Assembly (NCBI GenBank): GCA_030549495.1
Contig: JAUIRK010000866.1
Location: 124,001 to 188,000, forward strand
From: Nectonema munidae
Lineage: Eukaryota; Nematomorpha; Nectonematoida; Nectonematidae
Length of the DNA: 64,000 nt
Reading direction: 5' to 3'
This document shows, piece by piece, positions 25,701-40,700 of the stretch. Position 1 is the first letter of the stretch. Each line of letters starts with the position of its first letter. A program made the position numbers and the translations under genes. The notes under the pieces are model-generated. The model was not told where the DNA came from and did not search any database. It saw only the letters and a list, made by a program, of their open reading frames with translations.

Positions 25701-28700
25701 TGGGATGCAAGTCTTTTTTTTCAAAGTTATATATTTCTCCAGTGATAAAATGGACTTGTAATATTATTATTTGAATAGTAATAAATGTAGTTAAGTTATC
25801 ATTACTAACTAAAAAATTTATAATCAGTAATAACACTATTTGATAAGTATAATTCTTATCAAATTATTGTATTTAGATGGCCTTTAATATGTTGCCATTA
25901 ATTCCTGTATTTTAATAATTTCATAAAGTAACTTACTTTAAATTGTTGTATAAATATAATTGAAATTATAAAAAAGTTATATCATTTTTCAATGTTAACT
26001 AAAAGTTCTATATTTTATATGTTTTTTTAATTTTTAATTACTTATTCAAACATTCCTACGCCAAAATTCTCTCCACTTATTATTAACTTTAGACAAAATT
26101 TAGATTTGTCCGGATTTTGGCTCATGTTATTATTTTTACTTTGATTTAGTATAATCTAAAATTGTTTAGAATTTCACTTTTCGATGATTGATACACGTAT
26201 CAAAATTGTTTATATTTAAAAGTAAAATAAATAAAGTCTACGTTTAATCTATATTGGTAAAATAACTTAATGGGTTAAAAGTATTTAAAATTTACAAATG
26301 TCTTAGTATGATATCTTTTATCATAGTAGATATATCTATACCTACTTATAACATTACATCAGTATTGTTGAGATTACTACTTTAAATAGTCGAGAATAGC
26401 AGTTTGCGTTTTCAGTGTGATACTCATGATTAATCGATATATTCTTATTTCTGTTGCTAATTCTCTTTTCTGGGTGTATAAATGTTAATATGATCAATTG
26501 GTTCTAGCTTGTGTCATTGTACAAAATAATATGTATCACTGAAAACTCAAACTTTTAACTTGAAATATTTAAACTACAGTACATTTTTATTATAAAAGTA
26601 ATTATAAAAATAGCTTAAACTTATTAGTTGGTTATTTTACTAATTTATAACTTTCTAGTATATAAGAACTATTTCTAGAATTTACGAATTTTTTCGTTTT
26701 AAACTATCATTTGATTAAGTTTTCAATGAACTTGGTGAAGGACAAGATACTCAGTAAGCATGAATTTTAAACATAAACTTGTTGAACCTGCCTCAGAATA
26801 CTTTATTTCAGAAGCCATCTTGTTTGAGGAGGTTTTATAAAATATGACATCGTTAGAATTGAGCCTGAGAAAATTTGACCGAAAAAAAGGACTATATAAC
26901 TTTAGCGTATATAAGTTTACAAATCATCAGAAAATTAAATTTCAAAAAATTTTAGATTAATAAATCAGAGTAAAAATATAATAATTAGCGAAAATTTAGA
27001 CAAAAAAACGAAAAATTCTCAAAAAAATTTAAAAAAAAAACCACTTTTGTAGTTATCATTGAAAGAATATGGTATACATATATTTTTTATAATTTAAATT
27101 ATAAATATTTATACGAAACTGTAAATTATGTTACTTTATGAAACTATCAAAATATTGGAAATAATGTCTACATATTAACGCCATCTAAATACGCTAAATT
27201 AATAAAAATAAAAACGTCTGATTTATTTATCAAATAGTGTTATTGCTACCTACACTTTTTCTAAACATTGGCTTTACTACTTTCTTACTTTTCAAATCTC
27301 AATATTTCAAGTTATTTTTCTCCGTGTATAATAATTGCAGTTTAAAAATTTAAAAACAAGAAAAGTTCAATTTAAACATAATTTTTAAATAATCAGATAA
27401 AATATTAGTAAAAAAAATCATTGAAAAGTGACATGCGTGTATCGGATTATGAGGAAAACAGGCTTGCTGCGGATCGAACCCCAGATCTTGAGTTGTCGAA
27501 TCCAGCATCCAACCAACGCTACTCACTCCCCTTTTCCAAACCTTTTTCTAAATGGATTTAAACTTATAGAAGGATAGTGAAATCTACATTCGTTTCATAT
27601 ATTTGAAAGCTGTGTCCCATCATATATTTATTTATTTCTATAAATAACTAATGATAGCAAATTCTCTTGTTCCTATTTTTAGAAGCATTATTTAGCTCTT
27701 TAACTTGTATATTTTTTCAAAAATTATGAAGTTTTGTTGAATTTTGTCGTCTTTAGTTTTAGTCAGGAATTTAAATTAAACACATTTATCTTACTTTAAC
27801 TATAGATGAATAATCACGTCACAGTAGCATTTACCTAGTCCTATAATTCATTTGTGATTTAGACCAATAATATTCAATTATGAAAAATTTTGATTAAAAA
27901 ATTTACAAAGTAAAATGGCGCGAAATTGTGATTTTAAGCTCTGATATCGGTTGTATGACAATGCCCAGAGCAACGGTGAATGTGGGTGTATCAGTGCAAA
28001 TTCCTGTAGACCAAAAGGCGAGTTTGGATGTGGGGACAATGTCAGTCGTGGGTATGAAGCACATTTCAACGCAAACATCTTCTGAAAGAGTTTCTTGCAA
28101 AGATGCCTCTACTCTCACATCAACCTTCTTCAGCGAATCCTTGAAAGCCTTAGCAACGAAGGAAGAACCTGAAATTTTTAAAGTAACTTTTAGAAATAAG
28201 AATTCTACGATACTGAATAAAAGTCACTATGCATAAACATTTATAGCTTCACTTGCTTATTTATCTCTTTTTTGCATACGTTTGACATTTCCATTCATGC
28301 ATACTTTTTTATAGGATGATCTTGTACCGACTTTATTTTCAATTTATATCCATTAACATTTCCATATTCAATTCTTAGTAAATTTTTATTATCTTTAGTC
28401 TTTAAAAATAATTAAATTTGAATTTTTGATACTTTCAAAGATTTTGTGTCGTAATTTTCAAAAAACAAAAAAATTAATCGAAAAAATGTTTACGCTGTAA
28501 ATTTCAGATGAAGGATCATTGAAAACAAAAGTAAGAAAATCTACAAATTTTAGTAATTTTGGGAAATTAATATTTGAAAAATTAAGCCAAAATTCAAAAA
28601 AAACAATTAAAAAAGTTTCAAATTTCTAGTTTTTTTAAAATTTAATTAGTAAATAGATATGGTACATTGTAAGTTAATTTTTTTATCATGAAATTAATAA

Positions 28701-31700
28701 AACATAGGAATTATTATGTGCAAATTAACGCCCTCCAAAAATTAGTTCGTAATAAAGAAGAACCCTTAATTAATAAAATAACTATTAATACACAAATAAT
28801 AGCATGTGTGTATATATGTATATGTATTTATATATTAAACGTACATTTATATTGAAAAAAATGAAAGTTTAATAAAACATCATTAGCAAGAAACTGTTAA
28901 TACAGACATGACATTCAGAATCACAACATTTTAAGTTTCCATATTTCTGAATTCAGATTTAAGTTTACTTTTGAAAGAAAAATAAGTTACACATAAATAT
29001 GGAAACCTAAGGATTCCAGAATTTCATAGACATTGTGTTCAGCGAGAAAGTTTGTATACTGGAATTAACAAATTATTAGAAAATCTTAAGGAATAATTTG
29101 AAGGAATGTGATTTCTAGGCAGAAGGAAACAATGGAAGACTGACGGCAGCAAAAATTTGAAAAACTTGTAGATGAAAACATATATATACTTCTATGTGGA
29201 CATTTGAGAAGTTGACATTTTTTAAAAATATAATTTGTATGGCTGATATAAGGTCTCCTGAATATGATCCGTAGTGCTTTCCCTCGCTAAACGAAATACA
29301 TGAGATACATGAATTTGTAGCACTAAGTTGATATTTAATGGTAAAAGCTTACTTGTTTTCCTAAATATACCAATTCTAGTATTCAATTTGTTCCAGGATA
29401 GTTTGTCATCTATAAAATTATGCACAAATAATTGTGGCATTTCACACTTCACTTTCAAGTTTTTTAAAGATAGCATCAATTTTTGTTTTAAAGTTGGGAA
29501 AAATTTAAAGCTTAAACATGCCATTATCTTTGGGCTAACAATGCATATTACAAATTCCTTTTTTAATTTCATATTCAATTGTAGTAAATGAAAATTATCT
29601 TGTAATAAGGAAGAATTAACTAGCATAATAAAAGTATTCATCAAAAAAGCTAAACCTGGAAAATAAGTAAATATATCATTTATTTCATACTGTATAAATA
29701 AGATGAACAAAAATTGATAATATTTCAACGAATCAATGTTAAATTCTCCACAAAAATTTTGACTGGAAAAATCTTTAAAATAGTAAACTTTATCTGTAAT
29801 GCAAAGTTTGTTATTACTTATTCACTCGTTTTATTTTGCAGCAAAGTCATAGAGCCAACAGCTTGTTGGATGTTTTCAACACAAGCAAGTTGAAGCTTTG
29901 CTCTCTTTGCATCAACAACATAAAAGATGTAGCTTCTTCCGTGGTGACACACATGCACAAGGCGAAGCCGAAGCGCGATGCCGATCTTTGGCGAAAGGAC
30001 GGAATACGCGGAAGAAGATCCTGGCACAGTGATGATGGCGCTGTGAATCGAAATAGTGGCACTCTCCTTCTCGACGACCAAAAGCACAGCTTGGATGAGA
30101 TACAATTGATTTTCAAAGAAAAAAAGGTTTCCCCCTCTTCCACTGGGCTTTCTCAGTAAGATCGAATTGCCTATTTCCTTTTTATTTCTACGCCGTTTGG
30201 TGTAAGAATATTTAGGGCGAGTTGACAACTAGTGCACCCTATGTATGCAGGATTACACGTAAAGGCAAATACTGCAAGGAAGCACATATTGACATTAGAC
30301 ACCCACACAATGACATACTTGAATCTCAAATACAGCGGTATAGCCATATAAATTGACAAAAATTGTTATAGCTTTCTTTATATATGAAAAAAGGAAAAAA
30401 GATTTCAATCTTGAATTGTAAATTTTTTTCCCAATTCTCCATTTTTAATCGTATGTAATCTATATAAAAATCTCCTATAGTAGTTTTTTATTTCAAAATT
30501 TTTACCTACTACTACTACATTGATTTGAGACCGTAACGGTAATGATTATCAAAGCTAAGTGTTGACGGCTAGTTGGTTGATCCTCACGCACAGCTACTGG
30601 ACGATGAGGCTGGGAGGGGGTGGGACGGGAGCCGAAACCGGTCTTTCACACAGTGTACGCCTAATGATGATGATCAAAATACAAGAGAACTTATCATTTC
30701 TAGTTATATCTAATACCACCTTGTATGCACAAGTATAATAAGTATATTAATTATTAATAGTTTTAGAAAAAAATAAGTCCGTAATAATCCGTAAATTGCG
30801 TAAGAAGGTTATGCTCGATTTTAAATGAAAAAATTTAATTGATATATATTTTTTGGTATATAAAACTATCTTTGAAAACAAATTAGTGACAATTTTGAAA
30901 AGCATAAGGGAATTTCTGAAAAAGCCTTTAACTTGAAAAATCGTATTTGGTGTTCATTAATAATATTTTTAAAAATAAATATTTTCTATTTAAGTATTTC
31001 ATCACACATTTGAGAGAATAAATGTATTCGAAAAGACACGTCTTTAAAAAAGGCTAAATTATCACAGATAGAGAAGTTTCAAACTTTAATATTGGATTAT
31101 TTGGTTTTGGGATAGCCAGAACATAACAACAAATCCTTTCAAATAAGTCATGAAAAATATCTGAAGGCATTCCAGAAACCACATAAAAAATTGTTCAGAG
31201 AGTTTAACGATGAATCAAATTTAATTGGAAATTTATAGGCATTCACATTTTTAGTGAAATTATTTCAAAATCTGCAAATGAAGATACAAGTCAAGAAAAG
31301 CACAATATTGAAGATGGAAGCCTCAAGGAATTAGACATCTCGGAAACACGTGTCGAAGATATAACTGGGTAAAAATTTATATCCCTCTTCACTTTTTCAT
31401 GTAAACTTTTTTTTCGTATTTCCATTAAAATGAAAAATAAAAGTCTTGGAACGCCAACCAATGTCAAAAAAGCGGCTCAAATTATCAACGAAGATTTGCA
31501 TACAAAAATGCAAAATGGCAAAATAAGATTAGTTGTAAGTTTCTTTTTTCGTCTCAGCAAGGATTAATTTTTTCATTAATTGCATATTATAATTTTCAGA
31601 AACAAAGCAATTTAATATTACAAAAATTTTGGTTCACTGAAATTGCCAAATTTGGGGAAGAAAGTTTGGGTGTGGAGTCTTTTCTGGATTATTTGGAATC

Positions 31701-34700
31701 TCTTTCAGAAAAGGTTTTGTCATTTGTAGTGAATATGAAGGATAATTTGGTAATAAATTTGTTGTTTTTTTGTTAATTGATTTTGATTGATTCAAATTAA
31801 TAGGGAAACACAGCACTTCATTACTCGATATCAAATCAAAACTTCGATGTTTCCAGCATCATTTTGGATTCCAGAGTCTGCATGGTAGATGCTTGCAACG
31901 AGGTTTTAAATTGTTCATTTTATAACTGACTGAAAAATAAATTAATCATATTGATATATTGATTATATCGGGATATTGAATATCAAGTTGTTTCTACGAG
32001 GAATGCAAAAGGCATAGATTTGCAGAGCTCTGCTTTTCCATTGTTGTAAGTAGGTAAATAATTTTATAAAAGAGGTTTTAAAATAAGAATTAAAAATAAT
32101 TAAACTTAATTGGCCTAAGGGTCTGCATCGATAAAAATGTCATCAACAAAATTATTTATAATATTTAAAAGTATAAAATTGAATTTAAAAACTGTATAAC
32201 CAAATTAAAGTTGACACAATGTTGTTTTCTAGTTTATAGAAAAAGTTAAATTAAGCTAAGTTAATCAAATACAGATTAAGAGATCTAACTAAAAAACAAA
32301 CAGTATTACATAATAAATATGAACAGGAAAGTGCTTCTGCTTCTGACAGTGCACAAATTCAGCATAATTAGATATGACTTTGACTTTAAACAATTTTTAA
32401 CAGCGAACAAGTCTTTGTACCTTACAGATTAATTAAAAAAGTTGAGTCTGTGAGATAGAGAGAGAGAGAAGAGAGTTCATTCATTAATTTACAAGAAATT
32501 TTAAAAAACAAGTATAATATGCACAATGGATGTTACAACGTCACTTTGGAACAATAGTAGGTAAATAATGGTAATATAAAAATTAAATGGAATATTTTAA
32601 CAAATGACCTTAGGACAAAATGCTGCCCCTTAAAATCTTTTTATATCATACAGATATAAAAAAAGAATACTAAATCATAAAATGAGTAAAATAAAATTTT
32701 TAACAATAGGTCATATTTTATCAAAAGTAATAACCACATAAAGTATCATACATTAAACGAAAAAAACTGTGAGACTTAAAAAGGCTTTTAGGCCACTTAT
32801 ATGAAGTTACAAAAAACTTGGTAAATAATAAAAAATAGTTTATATTTAAAGTTCATAATAAATACTATGTACAATGTACTAGCGTTTATATAATCATAAT
32901 ATATAATAATGATATAAAAAAATATATATAAGACTTACAAGCTCGAAAAATTATAAATATATGTAATATTATTATGAATTCAAAAACAAGAAGTCAAGTA
33001 CAATGTACAGTGTTAAGAAAAATAAATACGAATAACAATGAGATGTTTCACATTTAAGCCAAGCATAGAAATCAGACTATATCTAAAAAAACGCAGACGA
33101 TTTATATTCAGTAGCAGACGAAGATGAAATTACTTATGTTCCCAAATGGGAGCATTGGAACTTAATGGGTTAAATGAGTATTTTTCAATATACTCCTTTT
33201 TAACAAAGTTTTTAAAGAATCCAATACTCAGATGTATGTATTCCAATAATTAATGCGTATTACTATTCCAAAAATTTGATAACTTAAACTTATTTGTCTC
33301 GTAGTATTTCAGTCTATTATAATAGGGTAAAATGATTGAATATTTATAGAGCAGGTCATATTTACAATCGACGAAATTGAAATCTAAAATTGTGTCAAAT
33401 AGATTAGACTGATAATAATCATTAAAAAGTTTAAATATAAACATAGCCAAATGATATTTATATAGGTCATAAATTTTTAATATATTGGAGTCAGGAAATA
33501 AGTTGCTAGTATGACATAACGTTGTAAATGTATCTGACGGCTTTTTTTGAGAGTTCTCCAAAGTTAAAAGATTACAACGTCCCCATAACAATATACAATA
33601 ATTGGTATATGGTAGAGAAAAGGAATTATATAATAATTTTTTTACATTAAGAGGGAATGAACTTTTAATAGCTTTAAAATTCCAATCACTCTAGAAAGCT
33701 TTGCATTCACATATAAAATATGCTTTTCCAAGTCAATTTATTGTCTATTATTAAACCTAACAATTGAATATTGTCTACAACTACAAATAATAAACTATCT
33801 GTTTTCAGGTTTATCTGATTATTATTCATTGAAAAAAGCATGAACTTTGACTTATTTTTGTCAATTATTATCATCCCATTTTTGATACCCAGTCAAATAC
33901 ATTTTGAAATTCTTTCTGGACAATTTTTTCAATGTTTTTTTATTTCTGAAGCAAAAAAATGGCAAATTAATTGTCAGATCGTCTGGAAAGCTAAAATAGC
34001 TTAAATTAGGGTTAGTATAATACAAATCATTAGCGTATATCAAAAAAAGGAAAGGGCCTAAAATGGATCCTTGGGAAACACCAGCAGTTATATTTTGTTG
34101 ACAGATAAAATATCTTCTACTAATGTCGGGACTTTAGATATGATTTCATGAGTAAGCATGATCTTTTTTGAAAGCCATACAGCCTTAACTTTTGCAGTAA
34201 GAGCTTATGAGGAATTAAATCTATAAAATCAGTTAAAACGTAATAACCTGCTGAATATTTATCAATACTTTGATTGATTAGCAAAGATAAAAGAGATTGA
34301 GTGCTATGAAATTTTCTAAAACCAATTTGAAAGTCATATATAGTAAGCCATATTTGAAGTGAAGAATAAGCTAATTTGTTTGGAAAGTAATTTCTCAAAT
34401 ATTTTAGAGAGAGTTGGAATTAAGGAAACAGGTCTATAGTTGTCAATGTTGAACTTATCGCCCTTTTTGAAGATAGGATGTACTTTATTAAGCTTGAACA
34501 CGTCAGGATAAATAGAAAATTCTGGGCAAGAATTTAAACTTATGAGAAAAATTTTTGCTAAAATGTTTATCACTAATTTGATATCGTACATTGAAATCCC
34601 ATATAAGTCAGAGTACTTTTATTAGGTTGAAAAGAATCTACGGCTAGCAAGACATCTTGCAGAGAAAACTTAACCAAATCAAATTCAAGTTCTACATTAT

Positions 34701-37700
34701 TTAAAAAATTAAAGCTATCGACATTTTAAGATTAGTCTGTACGGATATTTTGAGTGTAATTTATTAAATTTGAATTGTGAAAATTTGAATTCCAAATTTA
34801 GAAAAACGCACAACTTTTGCTGATGAAAATTTTTGATGAGAATTTTTTACTTCTTCCAGGCAGGTTACACGCCCATAATGCTGACTTCCCTCATCAACGA
34901 CATCGAATCCGCACACTTGAAAGTGGTTGAGCGTTTGTTCAAACTGGGAAATGTCGACTTCAAGGCAACAAGCGTAAGTGATTGGCTTCATTCATTATAG
35001 AGATGATCTGAAATGAGAAAATGTGTGAAGTAGGGAGATCTTTGCATACTTTTTGATTTGTTTTACTTGATTTCTCTTTTCTCCCTTATAAAGTCTATGA
35101 ATAATTATGATGATGGGAAGCTGGATTTTTACCCAGCTAACATTTGTCTTTCATTTTAAAAGTGGACATTTGAACTTTAGATTGTCGCAAAAATAAAGGA
35201 AAAATACTTTTTTTGACACTCATTTTTTTTTAGTTTCAAATAATACTGTATGTAAAACATTTGGACGTGAAATGAAACATTATAAACATTTTTTCCATTA
35301 TATGTTGAGCTTAACGATCAGTTTTAAATGTAAATTTGCATCTAATTATAATATACTGTTATATCTTTACATCTATTTATGATAATGGAAGAAAATGTCT
35401 TAGTTTTCACTAAAAATTAAGTTTACACATTAAAAAAATGTATTAATAAATTCAGAAAAAAACTAAAAATCAATAGATTTTCAACTATTTCATCAACCAC
35501 ATAATGAATTTCTAATGAAAAAATGTTTCGAAAGTTTTGCTTTCTTTTTAAAATGTTTTTATATACAGTATTTGGAAATAAAACATAATGAGTGGTAAAA
35601 AAAATTTCTTCATTTTTTGGAATTCTTATTTCGTGAGATCATTAGAAAGATTAGTTAATTAGATTGTTTGCTTACAAAGTTTATTAACTAGCGAGTTAGT
35701 AAAATAAGCATTTATTTAACTAATTGTTTATTAGGTAATGAATAAATTACTTTGAATATTTGTTTATTTAGACATCTTATTTTCTAGGTAACTTTTCTCG
35801 TTTAACAAACACATTAAGTTATCCTGCTTTGTTAGGCAAAATAAATTTTATCTGAATATTTTTGTTCTTTCATAGAATCTACAATACAAATCTTCTGCCT
35901 GTTCCGTATACTTTCTCTGCTTTGGAAATTTTGAGATTTTTCTTGATTTCAAAACTCTTGCACAATGTTTAACACATTTTCAGCAAACTCATATCTCTAT
36001 ATTATTTAGTTGGACTTGTATCTTCTGGAATTTTAGAAAACCAACATGATGTACAAATCGATCTTTTTTCATTGCTAATGTTTTGGATTTGCCATTTCAC
36101 TTAAAGTTCTTCTTTTTTCATTTTGGGCAAATATTTTAATTTTTTTAATTAAAATTAGTGATTAAAATTAATTCATCTGATTTTTAAAATGAACGCTCCA
36201 AATATGGGAATAGTAAGGGATCATGCGATGAAATAAGGGACAAATTTAGTTTTTGGTGTTGAATCGAGTTTATTCCTAACTTTGATCTATTATATAGTAC
36301 AACTTAAATTGAATAAAGTAAAAAATCAATCTCTTATTATGTAAAAGTAAATTTGTTCATTCTGAATAGCATATATGATATCTCATATCACACTGTATAA
36401 TAAGCTATACAAAATTTGGGAAAAAAGTCTAACTTTTTTTCTTATACATAAATACGGCAGCCAACAAATTTGGATGAAGAAAAAGAGATTTTATTAATGA
36501 AATTTGATAAATCTATAAAAAAAAAAGGTTTAATGCTGGAAATTAACTTTAAAAATATGAATATAGTAGTAAATTGCTAAAAAAAAATAACAAGTTTTAA
36601 AGGAGTAAGAGATCATAGAGTAGTAGCATGGAATTGTGAAAAAATGGATAGCGACCCTTCAGTGGGTCGCGTGAAACATAAAATGGGTCGTGACAAAAAA
36701 GATGCTGAATAAATGAACGTAGTGAAGAGAGTTTGTCTTATTACACCTAAGTATTATGGGTCGTGATGCAAACTGGTTCTTTCTATGGGTCGAAGTGAAA
36801 GAAGTTTGAAAAAAGCTGATCTATATGATACTTTATTGTATATTTGTACAATACATTACACTTCTAACATTCTACTTGTTCTTATTAATCCCCTGTTTAA
36901 ATATTCTTCCGTTTATATATTATATATATATATCGTTCTTAGATGCATATTTTTATGTATTTTTCGTTACTAAGATATTTTATTTCAATTAATTACGTAT
37001 AGGCTTATTTCATACAAACGGCTTTGTGGCCTTTTGAATATCACGAAAAAAATACAGTTGGCTATAAATCTCAAAGAATTAGCCTTTATTATATTTTTTT
37101 GCAAAATAAATCTTCTCTTCTTCTTATAAAAGTCCATTCAGACAGGCAAAATTTTCCACATATTTTCCCTAACCCTTTTTATTTTCTTCCACCTATGTTT
37201 AAGTTTAATATCGACTATAGAGGGCTGCCTGGCGAGTGCGGGCGGTTGCGGATTTTTTTTTCAGGTGCGCGGCGGGTTCAAAATAATCAAATGGGGATCG
37301 GGCTGATGTGGGCAAATTTTTAGAGCCCGCACAGATCTCTAATATAGACATGATGTGCTTATTTTTGTTCCAAAATCAGATAACTTATATTTGATTGTTT
37401 GATCGAATTTAACTATGTTGTAGTAAGGAATTATATAGGGCAAAATAGCTATAATTCAAATTTTGATGATACCTATATATATGGTAAGGAAGTATAAATG
37501 GTGAAAATGATGGTGATGAAAGGATGGCTTAGGTGGTTCCCAAACTTTTTCTGATCGTTACCCACTTTTCATACATGATCCATGTCTATAGCCCCCATCA
37601 TAGCCGGTGAATACCGTGACTGTCTACTAGTGTCTAACAATTATAATCATAAGATTCATTAAAAAAGGGCATTTTGCTAAAAGGTGTTTAAAGAATAAGC

Positions 37701-40700
37701 AAAAAAAGAAGGAAGTATAGAAAATTCACTGGATGGAAAAAGTTTATTAATCCTACGCTATGTGATTTAATCTTTGAATCTTACAAATTTGATAACATTG
37801 TAACAATTAAGTGCACTAGTTGGGAGACAATTCTACTCAGTGTGAGGGTGATGTTGCAGATTATCGACAAGCTTCTACCCGCTAAACTCCTTTGGTTTTA
37901 TTTATACATAGCCTCAGATTATGGCCCCTCAAATTTTGCTTTATGCCCCCCCCAGAGCGCCATGGCTCACAGTTTAGGAACCAAGGGCCTAGAAAATAAA
38001 TCTGTAGAGTTTATATAGCGAAATAGTTCCATAAAGTGTGATCTTTATACTTATGGCAAGTAATTTGCACCTTACAGATTGATGAGAATCTTGAACCGGT
38101 AAAAAGATTTCCACCAAAATGAAAGAACTTGTGAAAGAGCAACATATACGTTTTTGGATAAATTGAGAGAATTTGAGTTCAAAGTTCGAAGTAGATAGTG
38201 CACAACTTTTGCATACACAAATTTAATTTTTTTCATTGATTCCTTAATTGCTTGAGTGCCATAGTTTGGCGTAACTTTTACTTTTGCAAACACTGTAAAT
38301 AGATTAGTATTTAATGCCATGTGATTTCACCTTCGTAATTTTGTCTTTTGATTTATTAGTAGGGTTTAAAAGACTAACTGACTGCAGGAAGTTTTCTTCC
38401 CTTTTACCCTAAACTTGAATAATAATTTGCAAATTCTAGAATGCCCAAACGGCCCTCATGCTTTGTGCCAGCAACGGACAAGCCAACATCGTAAAACTTC
38501 TCCTCGAACAAGATGCGAACGTGAACATTCAAGATTCCCATGGAAGTAGTGCACTGATGTGTGCTGCAGAACATGGCCAAACAGAAATAGCCAAGCTACT
38601 TCTATCCCACCCCGACATCGACACAAATATCAAAGATCATGTAAATTTACATATTTTCACTTATTTTATGATCTTATATTTGATTCGTTGAAATTTTTAT
38701 TGACAAACAATCTATTCGATTTTCATCTTATTACATTCATTGTGAAGGATCAGATCAAAAGTCCAAGCCCAAATTAATTATCAAGAACGCTTAGCAGATT
38801 TTCTAATTCAGTTCTTTAGGATTATCTTCTGAAATGTTATGTAAAATTTGAAGTGAAAATAATGAATTTATTGAGTAATTTAAACATAATAATTATCTAT
38901 CACTCATCAACACGGCTTTTTTAAGAAAAAGTCAATAATAACCCAGTTATTCCAGTTTCATAATGATATTGCTGTTATTCTGGAAAACATTATCACAGTT
39001 AATGTGATATGTTTTTATACTTTGGTTTTCGAAAGGCATTTGACAAGATTCCACACAGTTGCTTGCTTAAGAAATTTGAGGCTAATAGCGTAAACACTAA
39101 AATTGTAAAATGTATTCAAGGTTTCCTGACTAATAAAGTCTGTTTCTGTTAATGGATCGCTATCAAATCCATCTAAAGTAACTAGTGGTGTCATTCAAAG
39201 ATAGTGTGATGGGCCAATTTTAATTATTTAAACTATGAATAAATGACTAGCCTTTCAAAGTGACTTCTCTTTTAAAGTTATTTGCTGATGATCCCAAAAT
39301 TTTCTGTCCGTCAACTTGCAACTCCAAATTGAAACTTTAAGCTCACCTTTTTACATTGTACAAAAGGAGCAATACTAGGGGATGGAACTCAATTTTTCTG
39401 AATCTAAAAATAACTTCATTGTAAAGCGAAATTGACAATTTAGGCTTTGATGCTGAATAATGCCTACACCACTATATAAATCTCGAATATGGTAGTGTAA
39501 TATCACACCCAACCTGCAATAAAGATATGAAAGCACTAAAGGAAACTAGAAGAATTAGAAAAATTGAAATACGATGAAGGATTACGTTTATTGTTTTTAA
39601 CATTTCTGCTGTACAGGTATATGCTTACTATTGATAATAATATTGTTAACGAAAACACGGATGTCAATCCTATCGTTTTACCTTCTTTTTTTGCCAAAGA
39701 AATCCAGTAGAAAACGTTTATAAAAACAAGATCTCTAAAGCTTCTTTCCCAAACACACTTATCGATGATCAGGAACTTCCTATCCTGATCATATCATATT
39801 TTCTTCCTCTTTGCATACCGTTAAGAAGCACCCTGATTTCTTCTGGAAGGACAAAATGTTTAATTTTTTCTTGCAAAATTTCCTACACCTTTTTTCTTCC
39901 CATTTTTAGTTATTTACAATCCTAGCATTAACATATGCCTCTCACTTTCCTTTATTGTTTGATGGGAATTTCACAAACTTCCTATCCTTTTCTTTTTTGT
40001 ATGTCATGTTCATAAGTTCCAAATATGAAAACTCATCGTACTGAAACAAAATGTAGAGTTTTGTTGACTACGCTAAGCAATCGAATCCAGTGTTTTTCAA
40101 CGTAATCCATGTGCACAATATTTTTAGAATGGTCTATATAAGAATATTTCAAATTGGGGGTCCATCAAATTTTGCAAAGCTTCATATAAAAAAATTAAAT
40201 GATCCATTATCGCAAAAAGCTCAGTTATATACGTGAGTGCCTTCTGATCCTCATATCTCGTTTTATCAGTTCTGATACTAAAAGTAAATATAAGTATGAT
40301 TTATTTATAAAAATAGATTTAGTGCTGAAGGTGACCCATTAAATTAGTGCTTAAAGTACAGAGAAGAAGAGTGAAGAATTTACAAAATTTTATTTAAAAA
40401 AATCAAAAGTGAATTTTCGCCTACAATCGGCTTTTTCAAACGAAACGCAGTGAAGGAATGGAGTGGAGCCGATTCTTTCCGATGTCCATTTGTTATTGTC
40501 TGTGAAAATTCACTTTTGGTTTCTTTATAAAACTTTGTTCTCAATAAATTCTTCACTTTTCTTCTCTTTATTTTTAAATATTCATTTTAAAGCGTTCAGT
40601 CATGTTCTTTATCCGCAACTAAAAAGTCGAAATTGACTTAATCTTATTGACAGAGAAGATTGAAGATCGTCGTTAACTTACTTATTTTTAAATTTTGGAT

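Larger units (their letters stand above)
31903..34859 (+). other. KANK intron 9
   Basis: 2957 nt. Contains a short GA repeat at 32456-32476, a TTAA MITE at 33050-33173 and an antisense LINE fragment at 33240-34730. The stretch 31903-33049 otherwise shows nothing recognisable. Confidence 0.7.
34974..38439 (+). other. KANK intron 10
   Basis: 3466 nt. Up to about 36640 it is plain AT-rich sequence. It then holds three hAT-type pieces: 36650-36820, 37210-37345 and 37533-37985. Confidence 0.6.

Noticed and set aside
27424-27535. Possible tRNA gene (A- and B-box-like sequences)
   Set aside because: No pairing acceptor or anticodon stem, and the sequence continues into a shared SINE body; called as SINE. 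The same applies to 60325-60412.
30127-30132. Alternative KANK exon 5 donor GTTTCC
   Set aside because: Using it breaks the reading frame to exon 6; the GTAAGA at 30156 is stronger and keeps phase.
34764-34991. Minus-strand open frame overlapping KANK exon 10
   Set aside because: It is the antisense shadow of a well-supported ankyrin exon.
38072-38320. Minus-strand open frame before KANK exon 11
   Set aside because: No family resemblance and AT-driven composition in an intron.
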